The notes beneath the pieces are model-generated. The model saw nothing but the letters and a program-made list of their open reading frames with translations. It ran no database searches and was not told the DNA's origin. A program made the position numbers and the translations under genes. A stretch of 64,000 bases of DNA from Metaphire vulgaris (lineage: Eukaryota > Annelida > Clitellata > Crassiclitellata > Megascolecidae), in contig CM030852.1 of NCBI GenBank assembly GCA_018105865.1, forward strand, positions 14,591,945 to 14,655,944. Reading direction: 5' to 3'. Positions 51,537-62,766 of this stretch are shown piece by piece. Within the stretch, counting starts at the first letter, position 1, and the number at the start of each line of letters is the position of its first letter.

Positions 51537-54500
51537 AAATTAATGGTTTATATAAAAGCAGAATATAATATGAGATACAGCGCTGGGAATCACTGGCCAT
51601 TAGATTTGAAATGAATAAAATTTCATGTCAAAATTTAAATGCTATCGTCTCTACAGGTCTCGAGAAGTTAGCACAAAGCTAACATGCAGGATTTGTCGAA
51701 TGTCGCTTCACAAAAAGGCGTGTAGTAAATACCCTAAATTAAAAATAAATTGCGTTTACCTGGCAAATTGGCGTGAATCGTGATACTCTCGCTGAATACG
51801 CGATCGTTGATGGTGTTGTTGGCTTCGCATTCGTAAGAGCCAGGTGTTTTTGCTGTTATTTGTTGATTATAAAGTATTGCGTTGCACGGATCTCTCCAGA
51901 TGTACGAAGGATTTGGTAAGCCGTCAGCAATGCAAGTTAGGATGACTTCAGTAGCATTCTCTAGGGTGAATTCTGTGGCGTTTTCACTGCTGAGAAGAGT
52001 GATCTTGTTCAACGTTTTAACTGTATTCACTTCTGATGAATTGGTCCCAGACACTGTGACATTGACTTTCGAAACACCCTCTGTTAAAATCAAAGCTTAG
52101 ATATCTTAGGTTTTGATAAAAATTTTAGCAGCAGCGGTGGCAGCTTAACGGCTTTAACTACACGGTGTTTCATTAAATTCGAACCCCAGTGTATTTTGGT
52201 CATAATTTTTCTAAATGTGGTAGGATTTTACTGAAAATTATATCACTACGTTCCTTAGAAAATTTGCTTTTAGAAGATATGATTCTCATTTGCATATTTT
52301 ATAAATACTCTTCATAGAGCGCAATATAATTTCAGTTACAAAACGTTGCACATGACACGTATTTTACAATACGCATTTTGCTGATCCAGACGGTAGCCAA
52401 GAGTGGGCACGGGGTCCGGCTCCATATTTGGGTTAGAGCCGGTCATGTGATTTGTGCAAACCCGCTGAGTAGCTTGTGTGTATGTGGGAGGGGAGCTATG
52501 TGGTGTGAAACGGAGGAGAGTGCAGCGAAAGAAGTTCACAGCGATCGATGAAACGACGACGTCTTTTGCTCGTCAAGGATCCGGGATTTTGGATCATGAA
52601 GCAGTCCTCGGACTACTTCATGTTCGAACAGGATTGGGCCCAGGTTCATCGAGCTTGCGACACTGTCGAACTCCTGAATGTTGTGACTTCATCCCACCAA
52701 ATTTGTGGCCACCCAATGGTCCAGTGACCACAAGATCTGTGAGATACTGCAAGAGAAGGGCTTCAAGACAAATATCAAAGACGTCAGCGAGTTACGACAG
52801 CGCATTGCGGAGGAATGGGATAAGCCGGACCAGCGCCGCCAGCGCGTAATTGAATTGACAAAGCAGTTGGACAAATGAAGGACAGTTTGAAAAGAAGATG
52901 TGAACATTTAACATTTCAGATGGTAACTTTTACCACATCTGAACTTTCAGACTCGCCTCTTTGAAATACTGCCAATAACTGACTGTTCTGCTGAGTACAA
53001 TGCGTGGTAGGTGCTTTATTGTGTAACTGCAATAATATTGCGCTGTATAGAGAGAACTGATAAAACATGCAAATGCTGCAGTGGTAAGTCTAAATGAACA
53101 ATTTCTTTATGTGCTTAAATGAAGTTCATATTGAAAACTTTTGGTTAAACGAAAATTGAACGTTGAACAATGAGCACATTGACTTACTACAGTTGTCCAT
53201 TGTAGATGCACTGTCATCGTTTAGCTCATAGGCTACACTGGCTGTATGATTGTTCCCGTTGATCATGTTGGTGACTGAACAGACGTATTCTCCTCCGAAT
53301 TCTGCCGTAATACGACTTCCTTTAACAACTTCATTACGAATGACGTCCAACCAGTGAACATCATGTGGAGGTGGATAAGCATAGGGGTGACATTCAAGAA
53401 TTTTCGCCTCACAAATGCCAAGTTCAATATAAGACGTTACGCTGATACTGGACACATTAAGTGTATTGCCTGTGGAACATAAAGACATTAGCTGCATTGC
53501 ACGAAGTCAGAACACGTATATTCATAAATGTTGCTTTCAGTATAGGTTATTACGTCATCATCGTCAAACAAGCCTGATGGGCGGTGAATTGCTTTGAATG
53601 CCGCCTATATTCGCAACAATATTTTTGCAGTTATTTGTGAATTCAATATGATTTTATTACAGTCGATCACTCGTTTACCCGGTTCCAGAAATTTATCATC
53701 GAGGAAGACGTTGATGTTGAACTGGAAGCACAAGTATTAATGATCAGACAATTGCCACTGGAATTTCAATCGGTAAAGTTAAATTTATATTTACAATCAA
53801 CTGTTTATACTAACAAGAAATGCTTATCTGTGGAGTTTCCCAATTGAACATTAAGCTAGGTGTGCTGTTGTCACAATATTGCGGAAGATTTGTCGGTGGA
53901 TTGAAGTAAAGAGTGCAGACATAGGAGGGAACTGTGGGAATCGTAGCTGTTACTATGATATGGGATGATGAAGTCGTATCTGTAGGAGTTTCTGAACTTG
54001 GAATCGTATTATTAGGATCTAATTTCAATGCCCATTTAAAAGAAGGATACAGCGGAGGGAGTGCAATTGCTGGTGGTGATGGTGGTGCAACTGGCAATGG
54101 TCCACTGTATTTGACTGTCATTTCAAAGAATACATCATCTTCGCAACCTTCTATTACATCGGTGACGTTGCTCCTAATAGTTGAACTCGTGTCTGAAAAA
54201 TACATTATCGGTAAAGCATTTGTTATAGACAAGAAAATAAATGTAATTGTTAATGATATGATTGTGATTGCTGGTGTTAGAAGACGTGATCACATCAGTG
54301 ATTAATTATATTCTGTATGTTCTACATTATCCTGCGTGCCAGAGTACAGTTTCGTGTCTTGAGAGCGGTAGAACTTTCTCTTATTGGTACTGCTCCATCA
54401 TTTCCATCGGAGCTACTCTATGCGCTTAATTCTATCTCAGGTCGGCAACGTCTTCGGTCCAGAACTGAATGTCTCTTCAACATGTGCTCCAGCGTGAACC

Positions 54501-57500
54501 TCCTTATTCCTAAAACGAGGTTTCGAGTCAGTTGGTCCTATCCTCTATGTTCTATGCTCAATGCTTTTGACCACAATATACGTAATTTAGCAGCTTCTGA
54601 TTCTTCGGTCCTCTTATTGAAACAACTTAAAAATTCATCTCTTTTTCAATATGCAGTATTCGTAGCTGGAGCGCATCTGAGCGATTCTTCAGAAGAGGCG
54701 CTATACAAATATTTTATTGGGCGCATTCTAAAATGCAAGATTTATAGCAAATTGAAATTTGTAATCAATTTCGCTGACATTCGTGCTTCTGTCGCGGAAT
54801 ATTATAAAAATAATCTTTTAAAATAGTCCCAAAAATATATATTAAAAATTTTATTTTAAGTTATCATGTTCGCCTTTTCACCATTTATCTCATTCCTGAA
54901 AATTTAATCAAGAAGACAAAAATTGGCAGGTGAATTCCGCTTTTCAACAGCGCTGAGCGTTGATACATTGTAAACGATTAGGACTGTTTGTAGATTGTAG
55001 TGCATAAATAATCCGAAAGTAGTACCAGGATCGTTAAACTAGTATTATGTACAGTTGTCTTACAAACATTTGAATTGGAAAGTAGAACACTCTTTGAGAA
55101 TAATTCTAGGCTAAATTCTTATTAGCAATTAATAGGATAGGACTGTATTTGTAAAGTGTTGCTGTGTAAGACTAATTTTGCTTATTGGTTGCCATATAAT
55201 AAAGATTAAGGAAAGACAATAAAGAGGTCTTTATTGGCATTTTAGCATTTCATTTCCCATCAGGCATCAATACAATCAATATGCCCCGTACACCTAAAAT
55301 AGGACCTAACACAGAGAGATGGGCAAACTTTTTCTTTAAAGAGTCGCATGAAACCTAGTTCTGCATTAGACGGGCCGCACATATAAAAGGCCAAACTGTT
55401 TATAATTTCAAGTGGGAAAAAGAATTTTAAGTACTCTACTTCTTAGGGGTCGGAATTCATTATTTCAATGCAATAATACGCGGTGCAATAGCTGCGATGA
55501 CTTTGTTGCTTGTCAATACATTTTGGGGTGAAGTTGGAGGCGCAATCCTCTTCTTTCTCTCGGATCGCTGCCAACTCTTTCTAAGATTTTAAAATAAAGC
55601 GCAATATTTCCATAAAAATTCAAATTATCTCACTTTCTGCCGATCGTGAGCATATTTCTAAATGGTCTCTCGGACCGCATGGAATCCGGTGGCGGGTCGC
55701 ATGCTGCCCGCGGGTCGTAGTTTGTTCACCCTTGACCTTACAGATGCTCCGTGTCAGATCGGGCGGGGGAAAATTATAATCCTCTGTGCCATAAAATATG
55801 TAAGTTATTTCAATAGCATCTTGCTCGACATTTGGTACTTAGTCTAGCAATTCTTGTAGACAATATATGCTTTGAAAGCTGTTTATAGGTTCTATTGGAG
55901 CATTTGCATCATAGATACACTTTGCTGGTATTGTATTATAATAGGCTTGCGAGGCTGACAACTGCTATGGTTAAACAAATTTGAATAAATATAACTTTTA
56001 ATATCATCACATGCTCTTCACTTCAAGTAATCAGAATATTTTATTGCAAGACAACAGAAGCCCTGCTACTGCTTTTGATGAGACTAGAAGGTGAAGATGC
56101 TACTTAAACCCAATAGAAATAATGGCGAAATTCAGACAGAGAAATTTCTGCAAATGTGATGCAATCAATCAATACCCTTTGACTCACAAATACAACGAAT
56201 TCATGAAAATCTGGGTAAATAAATTCATGGCTATCAGGCTCTCCGTGAGGGGGATAGGGGGCCAACTGCACAGGGGCCCGGCGGTCTAAGGGGGCCCGGA
56301 CCGATTATGAATATGTATCATTAATAATAATATGAATAATAGCACCAAAGTAGAGGGGGCCCGGCGAGCAAAGGAGGGGGGTGAAAAGGCCGACAAGGAA
56401 AAAAAGGTCATCAGCTAATTCTAAGATGTAAAAAAGAAAAAAATGCGCTGACAACTAAAAAAAAGGTCGTCAAGAAATTTTTTGCACGGGGGCCCGGAAT
56501 GTCTCTCGGCGGACCTGATGGTTATACACATCACTATGGCCATCGCAACCAAATCACCTTCAAGTATGCGTACCCGCAACGACGAGAATTCCGAGATACG
56601 TTGAAACGCTTATACAGGCGTAATATCCTCCGAGCTGTAGACTAGCGTTGAATACGATTAAATTGCACACGGTTTTGTTGGGCTTTTCTGTTCGGAAATT
56701 TCCTGAAAATGTTGCGACGATGTCACAACTGCTGTTCGTCATTACATTTTCAGGATCAGGTGAGTTTCCATCAGGTGAAAACGCCCAGTCGATGCCCCTG
56801 CTATCGTCGTTTGAACAGTTGAAGTAGGAACTCCCTCCAACACTGATCGCTTGATTCTTTGGCCTTTGTACAATTGTTCCTCGAGCGACTTTGCATAAAA
56901 TTAAAGCAAATACACGCAGGTTTTAACATTTCAAGTCGATTCGGCATAACCGGCATTACAATTTTTAGCTCTATCCAGTTTTATTGAAATTTTATAACTG
57001 CATTTTCTCTGAAATGCCAAATTAAAATGACGCCTTGCTATGGAGTGCATTCAAATTTAATTAATGGTAGTACGCTACTTAGTTGTATTTAACTGTGCAA
57101 TACATCGTCATGTTCTCTGAATTCACGGGCTTTACTATTGACGGCATATTAATGGCATTTAAAGTTCTTTGAATATTTTATATCGAGTCAAGTCAAACCT
57201 ACAGAAGTGCAGGCAACTGTTTGACAGAACGGCTTTACCCCACGACTCAATCAGCAGGCTATAGCCGTCCTCTACTGTTTCGCGTCGTTTTGAGAGTCTC
57301 GAGTCGGTCTCACCGCTTCGTGCAGGACGTCGCCATGTTGGTTATTGTTGTAGCGCCATGCGACTGTGATCGACTGTCGTTCCGGACTTCGCTCGAGCCT
57401 TCATCTTCGCGAGGACTGCGTTCTGCTCTTCGGTTCCGACGTGTCTCGTGCCGTCATCCACCTTTCCACGTCGTTCTGGAAGTTTAAGTCAGTCGCCGAC

Positions 57501-58153
57501 TGTCGGGTGTGCGCCAATGTCAGCCGTATTGGCTTCCGCGTGAAAATTTGGCGGCTTTGCGATTGTCTGTCGTTCCGGACTTCGCTGGATTTTCCATATT
57601 CGTCGGATTTGCCGATTTCGACGACGAACTACTTTCTTGCCGAAGACCGCTTCGTTTGGATTTCACAGCTGGAAGCTTCCATGTGGAGAACTCTTATTAA
57701 CAACTTGCGGACTCGTAACATCATCTACCGTTCCTTGTTGGCATGTCTATGTGGCTGAAGTTTTCCTCTGAAGGAGCGCTTCTCAAGAACTTAGCACCGG
57801 ACTTCTTCACGGCAGCAAAGTTCTTTCCATCATCAGAGTGGATTTTTAACATCGCCACCTTCTGACCCACATTGATATGTCAGCGTTGTCAAAGCGCTTT
57901 TGATTTTGGTATTTTAAACTATGCGTACAGCGCTATACAAATTGTCCTGGAATAATAATAGTTACAATTGACTGTGAAGTATAAAACTTTTCTGTCAATT
58001 AGGGCCTATACTGTAAGCAATTGATATCCTCATAGACATATACATTTGTTAGTTCAAAATAAACACATTTATGATCGTCGTTATATATGTGTGAATAACT
58101 GAATATCTACCTGTAGCACATAGAAGCAAAAACGTGAATATCATTTGGATCAT
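50256..58153 (-). CDS. Receptor D: V-like, three Ig-like domains, one TM, tail with YANI and YEEL/YQGL
   Basis: The model is join(58111-58153, 56574-56888, 53815-54192, 53188-53469, 51760-52080, 50722-50862, 50256-50413) on the complement: 1638 bases, 545 residues, phase 1 throughout. The ectodomain is closest to B and C, but the single TM exon and single tail exon are like receptor A, so the gene looks like a mosaic. Head-to-head with receptor E. Introns contain a mariner relic, a LINE fragment, two hAT MITEs and a 0.7-kb retroposed insert. Likely a surface recognition receptor; function inferred only. Confidence 0.78.
50722..50862 (-). CDS. Receptor D exon 6: transmembrane helix
   Basis: Short acidic stalk (PVDDSTD), helix VIILGVFLGLSLLLNLAFTV, then basic MRKKNS. 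The mid-helix Asn matches receptor A. TTCTACAG-side acceptor (CTGTAG) and GTATAC donor, phase 1-1. Confidence 0.8.
51116..51300. mobile_element. Truncated CAGTGGCGTAGCC MITE
   Basis: Left end CAGTGGCGTAGCCAGG; internal AAAAAAGGTCATTAC and TGACAAGCAAAAAAGC modules. The right inverted end is missing. Confidence 0.6.
51450..51532. repeat. (ATT)n microsatellite
   Basis: About 27 ATT units, next to a minus SINE-tail fragment. Confidence 0.95.
51760..52080 (-). CDS. Receptor D exon 5: D4 Ig domain
   Basis: Two NATE sequons (ENATEFTLENATE), then LTCIADGLPNPSYIW and PGSYECEANNTIND. Same D4 type as B and C. Extra Cys after the Trp (WRDPC). Confidence 0.8.
52500..52880 (+). pseudogene. Mariner-type transposase relic
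   Basis: One frame has DFIPPNLWPPN, close to the IPPNLWPPNSPDLNP block of Tc1/mariner transposases, and another frame ends with SELRQRIAEEWDKP and a stop. Frameshifts and loss of the third catalytic Asp region show it is dead. In the receptor D intron between D4 and D3. Confidence 0.7.
53188..53469 (-). CDS. Receptor D exon 4: D3 Ig domain
   Basis: LGICEAKILECHPYAYPPP, VHW, FGGEYVCSVTNMINGNN, closing MDNC. CCACAG acceptor, GTAAGT donor. Confidence 0.8.
53815..54192 (-). CDS. Receptor D exon 3: D2 Ig-like domain
   Basis: 378 bases; EGCEDDVFFEMTVKYSG, Pro-rich insert, FKW, PSYVCTLYF, then NLPQYC and ETPQ. Same exon boundaries as B and C. Confidence 0.8.
54317..54826 (+). other. 170-codon ORF, probable LINE C-terminal fragment
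   Basis: A single open frame on the opposite strand in the receptor D intron between D2 and the V-like exon. The part near AFDHNIRNLAASDSSVLLLK resembles the NSLPxxIRN...FKxxLK end of CR1/L2 proteins, but conserved motifs are few. The first ~90 bases are related to intron sequence of B (24055) and C (46050). Unsure; it may be a chance-open remnant. Confidence 0.35.
55312..55734. mobile_element. 423-bp hAT-like MITE
   Basis: Ends CAGAGAGATGGGCAAACT and GTTTGTTCACCCTTG, the hAT type that reads CAxGGGTGxxCAAACT. Target duplication ACCTAACA/ACCTTACA with one mismatch. In the intron before the V-like exon of receptor D. Confidence 0.75.
56235..56517. mobile_element. 283-bp hAT-like MITE of the GGGCCC-rich family
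   Basis: CAGGCTCTCCGTGAG and CTCTCGGCGGACCTG ends; ATGGCTAT/ATGGTTAT target duplication. It sits only 57 bases downstream of the receptor D V-like exon donor and carries two AAAAAAGGTCxTCA modules. Confidence 0.75.
56574..56888 (-). CDS. Receptor D exon 2: V-like Ig domain
   Basis: AISVGGSSYFNCSNDD, IDW, NSSC, TVCNLIVFNA, LQLGGYYAC, GILVVAG. The acceptor is AAAG rather than the CAG/TAG used by B and C, so it may be weaker. Loop after the C strand differs (NSPDPENVM). Confidence 0.78.
57262..57958 (+). mobile_element. About 0.7-kb CpG-rich retroposed insert
   Basis: Comparison with the receptor E copy of this intron shows the insert begins after CAGGCTATAG and ends with GCGCTATACAAATTGTCC and (ATA)n. 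A 23-base block (CGACTGTCGTTCCGGACTTC...) occurs twice inside. A 130-codon open frame runs 57366-57758 with no recognised domain. Likely a SINE/LINE-tailed retroposon or retroposed transcript. Confidence 0.6.
58111..58153 (-). CDS. Receptor D exon 1: signal peptide
   Basis: MIQMIFTFLLLCAT, then G/GTAGAT, phase 1. With the V exon the protein reads ...LLCATVARGTIVQ. The 5' leader GCAGAGGCAAATGGAGTGAAGATAT is shared with receptor E, and the GCAG before it may be the acceptor of a 5' untranslated intron. Confidence 0.75.
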
Positions 58154-58924
58154 CTTAGCTTAAATATCTTCACTCCATTTGCCTCTGCAATAAAATACAC
58201 ATAAGAATAGTTTTCGAGTACTGTTAGCAGCGTTTAGTCTCGAATGTTTATTATTAATATTATTATATTAATATCATAGCCACGTGTAGAGCTCAGTACC
58301 ATCTATTCCGATCTAGAATTATTATTATCATACAAGCCAACTTATATAGCGCAGCACACATGAATAAAGTTCAAAATTAAAAGCGCTTTACAGTCCAAAT
58401 GATTTTTGAAAAAGAATGGGCCTTAGTTTGGGCAAACATCGTTGGGGAAATGTTATCGTGGTGAGGAAATAGTTATGATTACCGATAAAATGTTTTACAG
58501 CCTTTCAATTTTCTCTCGGGCTTATTGTATAACTATAATACAATTCAAAATACTCTATCGGCTGGCGCTTGGGATGCTTTGGGGGAATGATGCACTTTCC
58601 CAAATTCTCAAGTCGTAGCGCATGGAATTCGCCCTAATGATAAACTCTGGCACAGCCACTGTGCTTGTTTAATCGTCGAAAATGAACAATGCACAATTTC
58701 TCCCTGCTGTCTTCTTAAAATAAGGTATTTTTTCACGGAAGACCATCCGCATATGATTGAACTTTAAAGTGATGTGCATGTGTACTTAAAACTGAAGAGA
58801 AAATATTCAGACAGAAATGCTTACAGAGAAGTTACAGTAGACCTAATCTTTTTACTTTGTTAATTATGAATTATTGATTTCGCTGCAATACTATACTATA
58901 TACACATTTACAACTGCACCCCAA

Positions 58925-59610
58925 ATTAGATTAGTGTAACTCCCTCTACTACAACCTTCCCAAGGCCTCCATCAATAAATTGCAATCAATACAAAATGCA
59001 CTTGCTCGCGCTGTTACTAAGTCACCGAAGTTCTCCCATTTTCACACATACTAAAATCATTAAATTGGCTTAAAATAACTGCATGATTGTATCCAATATA
59101 AGATAATAACACTTACATAAAGCTCACTTCAGTCGTCGAAACCTGTCTACCTTAGATCACTATTAACCCCTCAGCCTCCTCGACCCACACGTTCATCGTC
59201 TTACCTCACTCTGTCACGCCCACTCAATCAGTCATCCCTGAAAATTTGCAACCGTGCCTTCTCATACGCTGCACCTGAACTTTGGAACTCAATCCCAGCT
59301 TCCCTCCGCAGACTTTGACACTTTCAAACAATAAAATCCGAATCCTCTTTTCCTACAATTTCTGCATTATCTCCTCAAGTCTTCCGGTCTAAGCTTAAAT
59401 CCTTACTTTTTCTGAAATCATTTCCTCCATAGCTGTGACAACCTAGCCTCACGGCCCTTCGGATATTGACTATTGCCTGGCTGATAATATACCTTTCCCA
59501 TAGCTATTTTAAGAAAGACTGAGCGTCTATGTATGAATAAGCAGCTACTGTTGTGCTGCTTTCTAATTTAAGCGCTATATAAATCCATGAGATTTTACTT
59601 ACTTACTTAC
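58925..59610 (+). mobile_element. L2/CR1-like LINE 3' end, decayed
   Basis: Broken frames read NLPKASINKLQSIQNALARA, then CNRAFSYAAPELWNSIPAS, the usual C-terminal order. Ends GCGCTATATAAATCCATGAG then (TTAC)n. Confidence 0.7.
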
Positions 59611-59951
59611 ACTGTGATGCAATTGAAGTGGTGCTATTTTATACATCAATAGGCCTATATTTCGTAACTTCATCAAATTTTATCCGAAATTTATATAATC
59701 TTATTCACAACAAAAATCAACAATTCTACACAAAATATACAAATTTCAAATAAATAAGTCTTACAGTTTTCCAGATATAAACTTTTTTAAATTTGAACCA
59801 AAAAATGCAAGTTTTCACATTGGAAAAATTGCCAATAAACAATAAACGATTCTTTTAAAAGTTAAGACGAAGATTTCCTGTCCTTCATTGATAGTCAATT
59901 CACGCCAGCCGCTTGGCGGCCTTTCTAGTTGTAAATGTGGTAGCCGTCGTC

Positions 59952-60180
59952 CAGTGGCGTAGGCAAGAGGGTTGGGGGTTAAGGCCTCTCTTGGCCGCCG
60001 CAAAAAATATTTTAATGAGCTTCCATACATTTTAAATTTTTTGACGCGACATTGGGAGTCAAACCCCCCTTTGGCTATAGACTGTAAATATGTTTAAGTA
60101 AGATGTGAGGACCTTTTTGCTTGTCATCTAAAAAACTAGAGGTGATAATCCCTCTTTCAGAAATCCTGGCTACGCCACTG
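59952..60180. mobile_element. 229-bp hAT-like MITE nested in a LINE
   Basis: CAGTGGCGTAGG and CTACGCCACTG ends; perfect CCGTCGTC duplication (59944-59951 and 60181-60188). Removing it restores the continuity of the surrounding LINE fragment. Carries the GACCTTTTTGCTTGTC module. Confidence 0.85.
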
Positions 60181-60440
60181 CCGTCGTCGAAGGTGAAGGA
60201 TCGATATATAATGAACGTGCACAAATTTGGAAATTTGGAGAAAGATCGTTCACGCAGGGAAGCACTATTCTTTGGAATGCGTTACCTAGTGACGTAACAA
60301 TTAAGAGAGTTGAACCTGGAATTATTCGCAAAGAAACTCAAAACTCACCTTCATCAGACATCGTATGAACTGTAAAGCGCTCCTGACTTTGACCTTCTAC
60401 CATGTTTTTGCGCTATATAAATTGACTTGTTAACTAACTA
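60181..60440 (+). mobile_element. LINE 3' end
   Basis: Open frame with GERSFTQGSTILWNALPSDV, like the RSFSxxGPxLWNSLP end of L2/CR1, then a 3' tail CTGTAAAGCGCTCCTGAC ... GCGCTATATAAATTGAC and (TAAC)n. Confidence 0.65.
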
Positions 60441-60651
60441 ACTATTCAACATCTGTGTTACTTTCTATGCGCTCAAGATCAAGTGTCCCTATCTAGTGAT
60501 CGCTTGTATCAAAATTCTCCCATATTCGCAATTTTTAAAAGCTGTTCCTCTAAGTCTAACTCAATGATTAAATCCAAATGTTACAACCTTTTGCTCATAA
60601 CAATAAAAAACTACCTACATAAAGTAGGTCTTGTAGGTTTCTTCTTATTGT

Positions 60652-60676
60652 TTATTATTATTATTATTATTATTAT

Positions 60677-60741
<65 letters not shown>
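60652..60741. repeat. (ATT)n(AGT)n microsatellite
   Basis: About 9 ATT then about 21 AGT units. Flanking 60750-61530 shows nothing identifiable. Confidence 0.95.
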
Positions 60742-61537
60742 TTTATTACTCACCAGCGTGTTTGCTTCTTCCTTCTTCGCAAAAGACGTACAGAAAATTC
60801 AGCGTGGTGTTCAGCGGTTGTTAAGATTAGGCCTATGCATGTAGAGCATTTGCATATAGCCTATGGCTATTTTTAGTCTCCGGGCAAAGACCGTTTGTGA
60901 TCATTAGCCATTACATAGAAAATGTGCAATTGCTACATTTGAGACACCAATATGCTTTGAGGCACTTTCCTTTCAAACCCAATCATTTAAACTTTTATTT
61001 CGGAAATTACAGCTAATGGAATTCATACCCTTAATGTTCAAGTAACTTTTAAATTATTTCTCGTATGCAAAGCAATTATTGGGCCTTTGATGCACATTTA
61101 TCTGGTCTTACTTGCTTAGACTTAGATCCCCTCGTCCTCTCTGGAACATTGGGCGACTTTCGTCGTTTCTGTGGCGGTTAGTTTTTTCCGGTGTCGAGTT
61201 GCTGCCTGACCCCCAACCCCCAGCTCGGAGAAGATGGTTACAATTGCCCACATTTACGTCCACTTTTAGGGTTCCTACTAGGCCTGCCCATCTCGCGTAA
61301 CGCCCAAGGTGATCGTAGTATTGGTTTTACTGCAGTTACATTTACTATTGAATCTGGAAATCTTGTTGAATTCAAATGCTTCAGGTGATAGATTTCAAAT
61401 ATTGAAGTTGGACAGACTGCAGTATTTTATTAACCAGAAGACCAGTTTTGAATATAATCCTCTGTTCTACTGGCTTCCAGTGTAACTTCTGAAGACAAGA
61501 TTGAAAATGTTAGGCTATATTGAATAAGAATATATAT

Positions 61538-61822
61538 TCAATATATATTGAATATAGAATATATAAATTGAATATGAATAATAATGATTACGCGTTTTAT
61601 GGCTTGAGCAATAGAATGCTGAATCCTTTGAAGCTTTTGCGCGTCGTTCAATTTGGCCACACCGATGTATAGAGTAATGCAATAATCAAGTTGACTGGCA
61701 ACAAGAGCATGGACAAGAGGAATCAGAACAGATTTAGGCACAACATCACGAATTCGTCGGATGTCTTTAATTTGCATACGAGCAACTCTGCGTAGTTTAT
61801 TTATTTGATCGTTAAACGTCAT
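61538..61822 (-). mobile_element. LINE reverse transcriptase fragment
   Basis: A 90-codon frame with MTFNDQINKLRR, ARMQIKDIRRIR and ALVASQLDYCITLYIG, the thumb region of L2/CR1-type proteins; then LQRIQHSIAQAI. Truncated at both ends. Confidence 0.75.
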
Positions 61823-62703
61823 CTTTTAATCAAAAGTCTTTATACAGGGTGTAAAAGTGAAAAGGGCACCCCTTTATGATATTTAATATCTCGGCTGCGT
61901 GTATAGCGATTTCAATGAAATTTATAGGCCATGTACCTGGGAATGTTTTTGATGTAAGTGCCAAATTCCATGCTGATATCTTTAGAGTTTGCTAAAATAC
62001 GGCCAAAAAACTAAAGAGACCCACATTTTGAAATTGACATTGGAATATAACGGCGCGACGACAAACAACGCTATATTTAGAGTAAAAAACGAAACATTTT
62101 ATTATGACGTTATATTCCGTTGTCAATTTCAAAATTTTTTTCAATTCATTTAAGTTCATTATATTAGTTTTAAAAGGAGAGCAGAACATTCCAAATACGT
62201 GGTCCAAACAGTTTTATAGTAAATAGTCTGGTGTTAGTTTGAGCATAGTGATCATTATTTCTGACATTATAAGTATGTAGTATTATATTATTGTAAAATA
62301 ACCAGTTTTATAGAAACTCAGTGGTAGTAGTTGGTTAGTGTACTTTGGCCTAAATATAAAAGTTGAAGCTAGTTGATTGTGAATATCAGCAATATTAAGA
62401 ATTTTTACAGTTTTGTAAAGATTTGTTTTATTAGTGGATTGAGAAAATTTAATAGCTAATATGATTGTTTTATTTTGAATTATTTTAAATTTTTCAGTGG
62501 TAGAGCCTACATTTATAGTTAAAACTCCAAATAATATTACAATATATTAAATAGAGATGAATCATCGTAAAGTACAAATTTAAAAGGGTTTTTATTAATA
62601 AATTTCATAATACGTCTGATGATGTTTACTTTTTGGATAATTTGCTAGCTAGTAAATCAGTGTACTCTTTCCAATTTAGATTCTGATCAATTAAAATTGA
62701 AAA

Positions 62704-62766
62704 ACGTCTACTAAATTCCTGGGATTAATAATTATTAATCCCAGGAATTTAGTACCGGTAGACGTT
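62704..62766. repeat. Inverted repeat (hairpin) with one 6-base insertion
   Basis: Arms AACGTCTACTAAATTCCTGG and its reverse complement meet at AATAATTATT. The right arm has TACCGGTA where the left arm has TA; otherwise the arms are perfect. Confidence 0.9.

Noticed and set aside
60483..60824. ORF with poly-Ile and poly-Ser
   Set aside because: Created by (ATT)n and (AGT)n microsatellites.
61112..61388. Two overlapping plus ORFs rich in Arg and Pro
   Set aside because: Overlap in different frames and lack any motif; close to LINE debris.
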